Positions 1-12,989 of a DNA stretch of 56,616 nt are shown piece after piece (position 1 is the stretch's first letter; each line of letters begins with the position of its first letter). The stretch is taken from NCBI GenBank assembly GCA_025765615.1, contig JAIVFJ010000366.1, forward strand, positions 1 to 56,616. The letters are read 5' to 3'. The translations under genes were made by a program, and so were the position numbers. Source of the stretch: Zopfochytrium polystomum (lineage: Eukaryota; Chytridiomycota; Chytridiomycetes; Chytridiales; Chytridiaceae). Under the pieces are notes generated by a model. The model searched no databases and was not told the DNA's origin. It saw only the letters and a program-made list of their open reading frames with translations.

Positions 1-178
1 GCTGCCAAAAAATCCTGTTAATGTTTAGAAACCGACCATAGAGAAGAAGCAGATCGTGACGATACTAACGAGACGCAGCCTCAGCCGATTCCGCAGCCTC
101 AGGAAAGACAGGGCGAAAATTGCCCAAAAAAGGAAGTAGAAGAGATTTATTGGCAAAGAGACAGACAGAGAGAGAAAC

Positions 179-180
<2 letters not shown>

Positions 181-221
<41 letters not shown>
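181..221. repeat. (GA)n microsatellite
   Basis: Short pure GA/AG tract in AT-rich repeat-like DNA at the window's left edge. The long leucine/serine-rich reading frame on the opposite strand is a translation of this repeat and is not a gene. Confidence 0.9.
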
Positions 222-223
<2 letters not shown>

Positions 224-359
224 ATTTTCATAACTAAGGTATGACTATTTTGCAGAAGCAAGCATTGACCTTTTTTCAAGGTCAATTTGAGGCAAGCTGT
301 AAAGCACAGTAGAATTCCAGAGCACATTGACGAGAGAAACATATTTAAATGGATGAAGA

Positions 360-1215
360 CAACGCTACAAGCCCACTCCAGCGTTCCAAACTCTGCACAA
401 ATTGGCCACCAGTTTTAGTTCAACGCCAGCTGAGGTTGCATGGAGAGTTCCAAAACCAAGCGAAAGGGGCACTTGCCTTGCATCGTGGCGTGACACTTTT
501 GGCCTTGACCGACTTGTGAACAAGCATGCTGTTTCAGACATAATCACTAGTCCTCGAAAGGTAGACAGCAAAACTGCAACTCATCTCATTAAATCTAACT
601 GAATTCCAGCAAGGACTCCAAAACTACTTCAAAAAAACTTCTGACTCTCTTATTTCTCCAAAGGACCTTCTTGAGCGACTACAATTGGCAGACAGTGTTC
701 TTGAATCCAACATTGGACTGTCAACAGACGAGTTTCGCATTCTGAGGTATGTATATTCACAGCAGCACTCAGCAACAGCGCCTTGGAAGGATAGTGATAT
801 TGTTACAACAATTATGTTCAACTCCATAGTGAGAACTAATACTGATGGGTCTTTGCGGCTTACCCCACGGACACCACAATTCATTGCATCTGTCATTAAG
901 GATTGGAAACTATCAAGTCTATCCCACCTTGCTCCTGCAGGAAATCTATTTCAATTCCCGCAGCACACCTTTAAGCATCTGCCAGAAAAGTAGACTGATG
1001 CAGAAGCGTTTCTCTGCAAAGTTCTTCCAAAAATGGTTGAATCGCCTGGTTCACAGCAGATATTTGTTGCAACACATTTCACTGTCCTGATGTAGTACTT
1101 TCACAGAAATGGGATAATCACAAAAAGCGGTTATGGCGGAAGAATGTTTGTGAGATTCCTAATCTCACTGATCATGGTCTTAGCTGGGGTCTCCCTAAAA
1201 GCTCTTCCCCAGTTG
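360..1215 (+). other. Decayed coding-like stretch, probably transposon remnant
   Basis: Between about 400 and 1000 the plus strand holds two reading frames (402-602 and 685-993) of 66 and 102 codons with fairly balanced amino-acid composition, broken by stops and frame changes. I recognise no domain. The base composition (AT-rich, no GC-rich third positions) is unlike the host genes further right. It sits directly before an LTR-like region, so a mobile-element remnant is the likeliest reading, but this is inference. Confidence 0.25.
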
Positions 1216-1218
1216 TGA

Positions 1219-1915
1219 CTATGTCATTATATTGGCCCCCCATATTTATTTTTTATTACCATTCATCACATCCCTCACGGGCTCTAGTGTTTATCACTAT
1301 AAAAGAGCATCCTATGTTCCTTGTGCTGAATGGGCCTAAGCACAAGGGGCACACCCTCATTCATCCTATTCATTCTTATTTTTACTCATTTTCCTTTTTC
1401 TCTCATTTTCCCACCTTTCAATCCACTGTCCCTGCACTGATGTGGCCTCAAAGCCTCAAATTATGTTCACCCCAAATTTGGAGGCAGGAGAGACACTGGG
1501 TGGAGGGGCTTGTGTGGCTGAAAGAGTGATTCACCCTTCCAAATTGTTCTTTCTTTCATTTTCTCCTTTTGTTATGTCTTTTCCCTTTTTCTCTTTTCTT
1601 TCTTTCTTCCTTCTTTCCTTTTTTCTCTCCTCCCCTTTCCTATAAATACTCCCTCTCTCCCCTCCTTTGTTCTATATATCTACTCTCTCTCAATAAATCC
1701 TACCTAGGTAACAACCAATCCTTTTCTTTCCTCTTTGGTGTTTCTCCCCAGGCCAGTGCTTCCAGACCAAGCTGGGAATGGCCTCTTAGGCCAGTGCTAC
1801 CAGACCAAGCTAGTAGAGGTATGATTTCCCCAGGCCAGTGTGTTGTATGCCAAGCTGGGGTGAGGTTTCCTTCCCTTTCCTTTCTCTTCCTTCCCCTACC
1901 TGGTTGGTTCTCACA
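1219..1915 (+). repeat. LTR-like sequence (possible remnant LTR)
   Basis: The stretch begins with TGTCATTATATTGGCCCC and later shows a TATAAATA box near 1641 and an AATAAA signal near 1692, the order expected for U3-R-U5 of an LTR. It then has imprecise copies of a 'ccaggccagtgct..agaccaagct' unit at about 1749, 1788 and 1832. No second copy lies in the window, so the boundaries are guesses. Confidence 0.3.
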
Positions 1916-2222
1916 TTGAGCTCTGTCTCTGTGATACTGGCAGATGCCATACTGCCTTAGGGCATCCCCTTGTTGAACTGCTGCCTGTTGGTTACCATGT
2001 TGGATAGTCAGGGCTTGAACCTGGGGCCTGTGGGGTACTCTTCATTGAGCAACTCTCCTTGGTCTAGCTGTCCTTGAATAAAGACAGAATTGAACCACAT
2101 CATCCATCTTTATTGAGTTTGAGCTGAATCCAGGGTACTGGCTCTGCTAATAACCAGGAGCTTCCCATCTTAAAGACTTGTCTTATCCCTTTTGCCACTA
2201 GACTATAGATGAGCCCCTGAAG

Positions 2223-2795
2223 ATGAAGAGGAGATCTCATATGTTGCACAGGGCACCTGCAAAAGCTTCACTTGAGGATTCTCATTTTCTTGACGCAAGC
2301 ATGTCCAAAAAGAGTGTTTCTGCTGCTCCCCAAGCTGACTTGCCGCCCAGTGCTGCAACTGAAAGTCTTCAAGGAAGCCTAATCAAACCCCATGGTGACA
2401 CCTATATTACGGAGAAACATATGAGTCAGATCATGGCATTTGCTGAAACTACAAAAAGGAAAGGGAAAGTACAACTGGAAAATTGTTAGTCAATTTGTGC
2501 AACATTGGACAAAGGCTACGGGAATATAAGGCCTGACACACTCCGCCAGAAGAATGCAAGGGGTCAAGCTTCTCGAATATCCTCAAAATCATCAACACAA
2601 CTTGGCCCATCACATGCTTCGTCTGATACAATTCCAGCCCCAGACATTGTGGCAGTTGGAAATAGTTCTTGTCAGCATTCTGAAGCGGCTACTTTATCAT
2701 TGCTGATCGCTTCCAACAACAAAGTTCCTCTGGTATCATTTGAACTTGAACAAGAAACACAAATTGGATTCAAAGAAAATAAATATCTCTCGTGA
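2223..2795 (+). pseudogene. Gag-like or unknown ORF with one in-frame TAG
   Basis: An ATG at 2223 opens a frame that runs 191 codons to 2795 with a single internal TAG at 2487-2489. The first part is basic, Ser/Ala-rich and polar, and the second part is Ser/Asn-rich. It follows the LTR-like stretch in the position where gag would lie. No CCHC knuckle or other motif is visible, so a retrotransposon gag is only a guess. The lone TAG could be decay or a sequencing artefact. Confidence 0.3.
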
Positions 2796-4560
2796 TGTTG
2801 GCCCGTGAGCTTTCGAAGCGAACACATTCATCATTCTTTGAAGGGGCACTCGCGAAAAGACCGTGGCGCCTTCGATCTCAATTGTTGTCGACTGGCAATC
2901 AGACAGGCAAGCAACAAAACTTTCGTCGTCACTTGTCCCCTCCCTCAGCCCCACACAGACGGCTGCGGCAACAACGACGGCGATACAAAGACAACTCAGC
3001 CTCAAATCACTCGCTCCCTCACTCTCGGCACGATCGAGCGCTTCCAGCTCAGTGATTTCTTCCGCTCGAGTCGTTGCGATCAACGTGGCGTACCTGAGCC
3101 TGATGGGAGAGCCACAGCGCTTTGAGGGATACATCCACACTTTCCGACATAGTGTTTGGTGGGAATTCGTTCTGGAGGGAGAGTGGAAATGTCAATACCT
3201 TGCAACACAAAAGACGACCCAGGGCAAAACTCACAGCCCGAAGAGTCGGAGTCTGAACTCTCGTGCTGAATGCTGTCGATGGCGGCGATTGCGCCTGCCG
3301 ATGAGTCAAAGCTCGCTGGAATCGATGGCCACCAGTTCACGGCGTTGGGCCTTGTAGTTTTGGGGGGACCGAGAATGTTCAAATGCGGTGTCGTTGTCGT
3401 TGGGTGAACGCCGGGGGGCGACGTGAGGGAGTGAGTGAGTGAGTAGTCAGAGGAGACGTCGAAGGGGCGGGCTGTGTTTTCGGCTGTTTTCGTCGTTTTC
3501 CTCTTTGTGATCTATCAGCACCTTCATTGCGATGAAGTTAGCGGCAGCGGCTGAGCCAAGGCTGTGATGTCCGTCCCTCGGGCTGAGCCAGAGAGACACC
3601 TACACCGTCCAGACCAGACAAATTGGTGATATCAGGCGGGTCACGACACCGGCGACGAATTTTTCGCCTGGTAGAAGAGATCGCCCCTTTGGGGGGAGCT
3701 GGATCATCCATATCTCGCGGCGAGGTGGTAAGGCGTAGCCTTCACATAGCAACCCTGGAGTTTTGAAAGATGCGGCTGGTTATTTTTATTGTAAACTGAT
3801 GGCCAGGGTAAATGTCGAAGGACATTCTTCCGATTCTTGAAATACGCGAGCGTGGGCGCGGCAAATTGATCGCTGCTGGGAAGTGTGCGTGGAGGATCAA
3901 ATCAAGTCAAATGAGAAAAAAGTTTCGCTACTCTGAGTTCCAGAGAAGGAAAAACAATCTGCGTGTCGAAAGGATAAGGCCGTCCGTCCGTTCTCCGCAG
4001 AAGGCAACTAATATCGTGGATCAGGGTAAGTTGCTGGGTAGTCCGCAGCGGATGCGGACTCGGCCCGGGGAGTGTTGCGGCGAGGGTGGGTTGAAGAGTG
4101 GAGGCGGCAAAGGGGTGGAAGAAAAGGTCGCTAATTTGAACAAAATGGAGTAGAGCGATAATCTTGGTGGTGAGCTTTATTCCAGTTTCCTTCATCGATT
4201 CTTTAATGGGCAAGGCGGAAAGCGGAGTGAACAATGAAAACCGGAATGAGGTGGTTACGATGAAAGCGGGGGGTGAAGGGAGTTGAGCTTGGGAAAAAGG
4301 AAGGTAGCCAAGGTAAACGAAGTCGTTCTGATCTCAAGTATGACGAAACGCTCCGATAGAAGGTTGGAAAGGGGTGGAGGGGGTGAGAGGGACAGCTTGC
4401 GCTGAAATTTACAAGCAAAGACGGAAGTCGTGGTTCAAAAGCAGGAATGCTGCTTGGCTCACGAAGCGGAGGGGCACGGCTGCGAGATGGGCCGCAGCTT
4501 GTAAAGAAGGAAAAACAAGAAAAGCAAGCCCCCGTTTCTCATCACTGAAAAAAAAAAATT
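2796..4560. other. No convincing gene
   Basis: Overlapping frames on both strands between 2800 and 3380 (for example plus 2863-3357, minus 2736-3140) have no recognisable domain and conflict with each other. From 3380 to 4560 I see only short frames. A purine-rich plus strand dominates from 3800 to 4550. Confidence 0.4.
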
Positions 4561-4620
4561 AACGAGGCCTTTCAAAGCCCCACAAAGAAAGCGAACCCCC
4601 TCCACCCCCTCGGAGAGAAA

Positions 4621-6502
4621 TCACGCCTTCACAGCGTCATCCTCGCGTGCCTCCTGCGGCTTCTCCGCGGCGACCGTCGGCACATTCCCCAAGAACAGCG
4701 ACGCCACGACGGCGACGCCGGCGTACGCGGTGGCGGCGTAAAACGCCTGCTGCGCCTGGCCGGCGAACGTCGGGTGCGTGGCCTTTGACTTGTCGACAAT
4801 GGCCGACATGGTCTGCTGCAGCACGGTGCCGCCGATGCGGTGGAAGTAGACCGGCACGTTCCCGACGATGGCGCGGTCGGCGACGCGCGCGAGGTCGGCC
4901 TGGGCGCAGTAGATCGAGTTTTGGTTCGCGAGCGCCGCGCCGGCGCCCGCGATGGCCATGTACACGGCGCCCGCGGCGTCCGAGGGGATCTCGGCGCCGA
5001 TGACCGAGGCGAAGAGCGCGGCACCGACGAGGAGCAGGGCGGTGCCGGCCGAGACGACGTGGTTTGCGCGGACGACGCGGAGGAGGAGGACGGCGGGGAC
5101 GGTGAAGAGCGCCCAGGCGAGGTTGTAGGGGATGAAGTGGACCTCGGACATGAGGAAGGTGGTGCGCTTTGTGAGGCGGTAGAGCATCGGGACGTACATC
5201 ATGAAGGCCATCGTGGTGCCGCCGGTGAAGAAGTTGAGGACGCTGGCCGCCACCACCGAGCGGGACTTGAAGTGGAACGGCGGCATCATGGGGTTGGCGG
5301 CCCAGTGCACTTCGTTCATGACAAAGAGGGAGATGAACACGACGGCGACGACGAACATGGCGAGCGTCTGCGGTGCGCCCCAGCCCGCGCCGGAGCCGAA
5401 GGTGACGGCCAGGAGGACTGAGCCGCTGGCAATGAGGAGCGAGAAGGCGCCGACGACGTCCAGGCCGCCCAGCGTTTCGCGAACCGACACGGTGGTGTCG
5501 TGGTTTTCGTTGTCGATGAGGAACAGCAGCGGGCCGATAAACACAGACATGGGGATCAGGATGATGAAGAGCCAGCGCCAGCTGGCGGCGTCCGTCAGCT
5601 GGATGAAGTCCAATCAGCAAGTGGCCAACAATAAAATAAAAAATGAAAAAAAAACGCAAACAGCGTGTCGTCTTTACCGCGCCGCCGACGATGGGACCAC
5701 CAATCATGGCCAAGGCCATCCCTACACCGAGGCCGTTGAGCGCCAGCGGACGGTGCCTGTCAGGGACACGGTCTGGTTGATTTCGAAGAGCAAGGATTCG
5801 GGGTACACACGTTTAAGACAAGTCAGTGCCTGAGAACAACCAAGGCAAACCCAAAATAACACACCCGTGAAAATGACGACGGACAGCGCCGAGAACCCTG
5901 AGCTTCCAATGCCCATGACGCCGCGGAAGAAGCACAAGACGGGCAGGGTCGGGGCGGCGGCGGAGCCGACAACGCCTACGAGGAAAAGCACAAGACTGGC
6001 CAGCAGGCAGCGGCGGTCGCCAAACGCAAGCGACAGCCTGCTCCAAAGCGGGTAGAACGACGTTGAGACAATTGCCAGAGCGTTCAACGCCCAAGTCACT
6101 TGTGAGTACGACGCGTTAAACGTCAGCTGCATTGCGGAGAGCGCGGCAAAGACGCCGTCAAAGTTGACGATGAAGTAGGCCCACCAGGTGCTGTTAGGGG
6201 AAGTAGGGGAAGGGTGGTGGGGTTGGGGTACGAGGGAGAGAAGAGCGTGTGAATTAGGGTGGGAAAAGGTGGACAGAAGAGCGCAAATGCAAGATTGAAA
6301 AAATAAAAAAGCGTCACGCGAGCGCACGGGGGAGGCTTCATCTGTGTTTGTGACCGGAATTGTGGGCATAATTTGGAGGGTAGGGGTGAGAAGGAGAAGG
6401 AGGGAAGCCGCACCTTGCCACCAGCAGCCACAGGCTCCAACCTCGGCGGACGATGGGCGATTCCTCCCTCGTGGAGGAGGTAGAGTGGGCAGTCATAAGC
6501 AT
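4621..6502 (-). CDS. DHA2-type major facilitator transporter, four exons
   Basis: A drug:H+ antiporter-like membrane protein of about 495 residues. Exons on the minus strand are 6502-6414, 6190-5865, 5772-5678 and 5598-4621; all junctions are GT-AG and the phases agree, giving one uninterrupted frame ending in TGA. The first membrane helix follows the first junction (STWWAYFIVNFDG). The motif-A-like loop reads AFGDRR. The antiporter motif C is GMALAMIGGPIVGG, followed by TDAASWRWLF, the usual DHA2 sequence before helix 6. About 14 hydrophobic segments can be counted. Substrate is unknown; this family exports drugs, siderophores, basic amino acids or toxins. The start at 6502 has an in-frame alternative ATG at 6496. 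The short exon 3 is confirmed because it restores motif C. It stands alone, tail to tail with spacer DNA. Confidence 0.9.
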
Positions 6503-8822
<2,320 letters not shown>

Positions 8823-10727
8823 ATGGCCCTCCACCTCGTCGCCTTTGAATTCGTTGCCGGCCTGGACGGCACAATCTCCCTCCTCCTGCCAGGCCTCGAG
8901 CCAGACCTACCGCCCGAAGTCCTGACCGCTCTTCACGGAATTGTCTACTCTACCGGCCTTCCCCGCGCCACGGTCCACCTGGGAGACCTCCTCGCGCCGC
9001 CGTCCTCGGACCGCAGCTTCAGCGGCAGCGACGCGCCGATCGCCTTCGTCGCTCACCACCATAAGACCACCGCATTCAAACGCGGCGAGGCCTACCACTT
9101 TTGCGCTGTCCTCCGCGACGTTTCCACCTCGCAACAGCAACACCCCGAGACGTCGGTGGTCGTCGTCGAGCGGGCCATCGTAGCCGAAGACGGCGCCGTC
9201 ACCGCCTTCAAGGGCGTCGCCATCATCGACCACGACTGCAAGGGCCTGACGCCGTACCGCGCCGAACTCTACCTCGCCCAGCTCGTCACCGCGAAGGCCG
9301 TCGTCGACGCCGCCACCGCTTGCCCCCCGGCCGCCGTCCCGCAGCTCGCAGACAAAATTGACCGCCTGACTGGCGCCGTCGTCGACATCTTTGACCAGCA
9401 CCTCCGTAACCACCTCCCCGGCGGTGCCGATCGTTGGCAAGCTGTCGGCCGCGCCGCCTTCTCCGCCACCGTCCGTTTCTACGTCGAGCGCTCCATGCCC
9501 ATCCGCTTCGTGCTTCCCGCCTTCCCATGCAAGTCGCCAAACACCGAGTCCAAGGTGCTCGGCACGCTGCCCGACCTCGGCGAGGAGCTCGCCCTCAGAA
9601 CCATGGACTTTGTCGGCAAGATGATTAAGCAGGTGTACCCCCCAGGCGTGTCGTTCCTCATTGTGTCGGACGGCCACGTGTTTTCCGACCTGCGTGCGTC
9701 CGCGATAATTCTGTTCCGAATTTCTCTTCTTTTGCAGTGTTCCCACAGCAACCTTGGTCATTCTGACTATTCGCGTCTTTCTCACCAAACCCCCTCGCAC
9801 TCCCGCAGTCGGCGTTGATGACGACGCCGTGGTCCAGTACGGTAACACGCTCCGCGCCATGTCGCAGACCATGGGTCTCTCTTGCCCGTTTGGCTTCAGC
9901 GGCCTCGATGACTTGCTCCTCATGCCTTCCAGCAGCGCCTCCGACCTTGCTCGCCTCGGCCTCGACGACCTGGTCCTGGAGCAGCCGCTGGACTCGCTCG
10001 TCACCCCGGACGCCAACCGCTCCCGCCGCATCCTGCAGGCCACCAGCGGCTCCTCCGAAGAGTTTTTGAAGAAGGAGATCATGGAAGAGCCAGAGGTCAC
10101 CACCCTGTACAGGGGGTTCTCTCGATTCCTGCTCGAGGACCTCAATCACCCGTCGCTCGCGAACCTGCCGTCAAAGAACGCGAGGAAGAAGCTGTGCGCA
10201 AGGCTGGCGTTTTTGATGATAATGGTGAGTAGTTTGTGTGTGTGTGTGTGTGTTTGTGTGTGTGGGATGTGCTGGTTCTGTCCGTGTGGTGCTATCCAAT
10301 CATATTTCTTGATACAGCGAAACAGGGCCTACTCGGCAATGGTTGCGCTCGTGTACCCGCTTCACATCCGGATCTCCATCCACCCGTAAGCTTTTAAAAC
10401 CGTCGGAAACTAAAAAGCTTGTCACCGAACTAACTCCCCAACGCCTCCCACCCACTCACTTCAACAACTTCTCACACACAGCCACCCATCCGCTTGATCC
10501 ATCCCACGTACCTCTACCGTGGCGAGCAAGCCGCTGCCAAAATGGAGCTTTTCCACACCCCGACCCCCTGGCACAACTGTATCGTCCGCGACCTCAACGG
10601 AGCCCACATCCTCATGCATCGCAACATCGTCGAGACCGCCGCAAAGGCAAAAAATCTCCAGTATAGTATCGAGTTGTATCCGGACGCCAGGCCGAGCCAT
10701 ATTCAGATCGAGTGTCCTTTTGCTGAT
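8823..10727 (+). CDS. DIT1: DIT1/PvcA-family isocyanide synthase, N-terminal part of a fusion gene
   Basis: Homologue of yeast Dit1 and bacterial PvcA. The family converts the amino group of an aromatic amino acid to an isocyanide or formamide; yeast Dit1 makes the dityrosine precursor of the spore wall. Exons are 8823-9693, 9809-10224, 10318-10387 and 10482-10727. Seen motifs: FPCKSPNTESKVLG, then LPDLGEELALR, SDGHVFSDLLGVDDD across the first splice, RAYSAMVALVYPLHIRISIH, and TPTPWHNCIV near the end. All are in family order and the length suits a complete domain. The start ATG sits in an A-rich context right after a CAAC-rich leader. The join of exon 3 (donor GTAAGC at 10388) to exon 4 is off by one base: a missing G, a sequencing error or true damage. 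Exon 4 ends in phase 0 and continues in frame into the transporter exon at 10829. Confidence 0.85.
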
Positions 10728-10828
10728 GTACGAAACGGGGCAGCGCTCTTCGGGGATTGTGTACCTCTTTCTTTGTCTTTGCTTCCAACCGAATACGTTC
10801 TTCCTACCTGCCTCCCTCCAACACGCAG

Positions 10829-11625
10829 CTCTTGCCCGAACCCGCCCCCGAGATCTCCGAGTACAGCTCAGTCGCTATTCGCGAGCCGGGCCAAAGCTCC
10901 GACGGCAAGGCACCTTTACTTTCCGGCCTCTCCGACGCTATCGAGAATAACAGCGACGCCGGCACCGTCGCCGTCGCCGTGGGCGACATAGAGGCCGCAG
11001 GCACGACCGTGCCAATGGTCCCTCCGCCGCCGTCGCAGAAGACCACCGCCGCGCCAGAGTACTCAGCGTACTCGGAGGGAAGGAGAAGGCTCTTCCTCTT
11101 GCTTGTGGCGTCCGCTGGATTCTTGGGACCGCTGTCCGGGAATATCTACGTAAATGCTAGGGCTGCTTGTCATTTCTTTCCGCTCTCTTTTTTCACTCGA
11201 GATTCTGAAACAATACCAGCTCTCGGCCCTCGAGGCGGTCAGGAAAGATATGGATGTTTCCGTCAGCATGATCAACCTGACGGTCACCATGTTCATGCTC
11301 ATGTTTGCTCTTGCTGTGAGTTTTTTCAGTTTGCTTCTTCCGTTCCTTCGCCTTTATTCTCGTGTTGCTGACATTTGCACGCGCTTTTTAGTCCCTCGCA
11401 TGGGCGACATTGGCGGACTGGTACGGCCGCCGCATCGTGTACATCACTTCGCTCCCGATCTACGTCGCGGCAAACGTCGGCCTGTTCTTCGCCCATTCGT
11501 ACCCGATGCTGATGGCGCTGCGCATCGTCCAGGCCATCGGCGCTGCTGCCGTACAGAGCGTAGGTGCCGGAACCCTGGCGGATATCTTCCAGCCAAAGGA
11601 GCGCGGCTCCGCGATGAGCTTGTGA
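10829..11625 (+). CDS. DHA1 transporter, N-terminal half (downstream part of ICS fusion, cut by retrotransposon)
   Basis: Exons 10829-11149, 11220-11315 and 11392-11622 join in phase 0. They encode a polar linker of about 80 residues, then the first helices of a 12-TM major facilitator. The motif-A loop LADWYGRRIVY is intact, followed by a helix and ADIFQPKERGSAMSL. The closest functional comparison is Dtr1/Flr1-type DHA1 antiporters; yeast Dtr1 exports bisformyl-dityrosine. The reading frame ends only because a Ty1/copia element starts at 11623; the rest of the gene resumes at 18001. No stop separates this exon from the isocyanide synthase exon upstream (intron 10728-10828). An internal ATG near 11014 could instead start a separate transporter, but I see no promoter or terminator between them. 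Confidence 0.8.
11618..11622. repeat. Target site duplication (left), GCTTG
   Basis: Five bases directly before the TGAAAG end of the left LTR; the same five bases follow the right LTR at 17996-18000. Five-base duplications are typical of Ty1/copia integration. Confidence 0.95.
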
Positions 11626-11851
11626 AAGAATTTGCTATGGTGGCTGATTGATGGGTTGGGCTGCTGTGGTGTACACTACTGAAGGTGGTGGTGGTGGGAG
11701 GTTGATCTTGGATTCTGTCAGTCTTGTGTTTGTCTTTATACAAAACTGTTACAAGGACCATCACTTGCAAAATGCTGCAAGTCATCCTTGCAGAGCAGAA
11801 ACTGGTCAAAGCTCCTGCACACTGCTTACACCAAAAGACCCAAAACTAACA
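11623..11851 (-). repeat. Left LTR (3' LTR of the minus-strand element)
   Basis: 229 bases, TGAAAG...CTAACA on the plus strand, matching 17767-17995 without a difference that I can see. In element orientation it runs TGTTAG...CTTTCA, the usual TG...CA ends. Confidence 0.95.
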
Positions 11852-11863
11852 CTCCCCCCTAAG
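11852..11863 (-). other. Polypurine tract of the copia element
   Basis: On the minus strand the bases just upstream of the 3' LTR read TTAGGGGGGAG, a classical plus-strand priming site. This fixes the orientation of the element. Confidence 0.8.
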
Positions 11864-12223
11864 CTGTGGGCAGGAGCAAAGGCCGGCACGGAGGAAAACC
11901 TTAAGCCATAGTCAACTTAAGGAAACCGTACACCGGAGAAAGAAGAATCACAAACAGGTATGACTGGCCATTGGATGGCAGAACAGAAAGGACAGACCAC
12001 ACTAACAAAAATGGATGGGGGCACATATTGAACTTCAGAGGTAAAAGAAAATGAGTCGAAGTAATGAAAAAGAACAAAGAAGAAAACAGCTTCACAGATA
12101 AGAAAAAATGAATCAGAGGAAACAGACCAGTGCGACTCAGATGGTATTCACTGAGAGCAGCTGAGAGAGATTTTGTCATATAGTCTGCAGGCTGTTCTCC
12201 TCCAGCAATCCATTCAAGCCGTA

Positions 12224-12875
12224 CTACCTTTGTTCCACAATTTCTTGAGTATAATGATACTTTACCATGATATGTTTTGACCGATTGGTGTAAAGATCAT
12301 CTAAACTGAGGTTGATCACACCGCTGTTGTCAGTGTAGATGACAAGTGGGGTTGGAGATGGAAGTTGAAGTGCTGAGTAGAGTTGGGATAGTGCCTTAAG
12401 TTCTCGTCCCAGTTCAGACACAGCTACATGGTCAGCTTCCTGCGGTGACAGCATGACAGTACTGCTCTGAAGAGATGTCCAACTAATAGCTGTTCCTCCA
12501 AATAGAACATAGTAGCCAGACTGTGATTTCCCATCTGAGTGGACACCATGGGCAGCGTCTCGGAGTAACCGGCTATATCTGTGCAGTTGCGAGAATAGAA
12601 TAAACCATACTCACTATTACCATTGAGATATTGGAGAACCAGAATAAGGATCTTCATGTGTTGCTTGCTAGGATCCTTGCTGAAGGCACCAAGATATGAA
12701 CTGCTGGGCCAAGGTCTGGTCGCCTGTGTGTTGCAAGGTAGTTGATGCCGTCATGTATTGCCTGGTACAGTCTCTGATCTGCAGTTGCTTTGTCGATCCT
12801 GCGTGGCTGAAGATTGAGAGACAACTGGGAAGGCCAGTTACTGCAGTGCGGTTGTTGATAGTGTTTGCATGGCAC
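12224..12875 (-). pseudogene. Copia reverse transcriptase end and RNase H
   Basis: Seen on the minus strand: INYLATHRRPDLGPAVHIL (end of RT), VLQYLNGNSEYGLFYSR, then SWTSLQSSTVMLSPQEADHV, VIYTDNSGVINL with the RNase H aspartate, and SKHIMVKYHYTQE. These are the standard Ty1/copia RNase H blocks. One frame shift falls in the segment before DGKSQSG, and another where RT meets RNase H, so no complete pol product is possible from this copy as read. Confidence 0.85.
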
Positions 12876-12989
12876 TGAATTAACTCCTTGCTATAGACTT
12901 TCTTGTGAAAGAAGATTCTGTCATGTTGATGTTCCAGCTGCATATTGAGGATGATTTTCATTGCTCCCATTTCGCAGAGTATGTAAAAA

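Noticed and set aside
4840..5421. Plus-strand frame rich in Asp, Gly and Glu
   Set aside because: Antisense shadow of the GC-rich DHA2 exon.
8907..10145. A 412-codon minus-strand frame
   Set aside because: Antisense shadow of the isocyanide synthase exons; its composition (Gly/Asp/Glu-rich) follows from the codon bias of the real gene.
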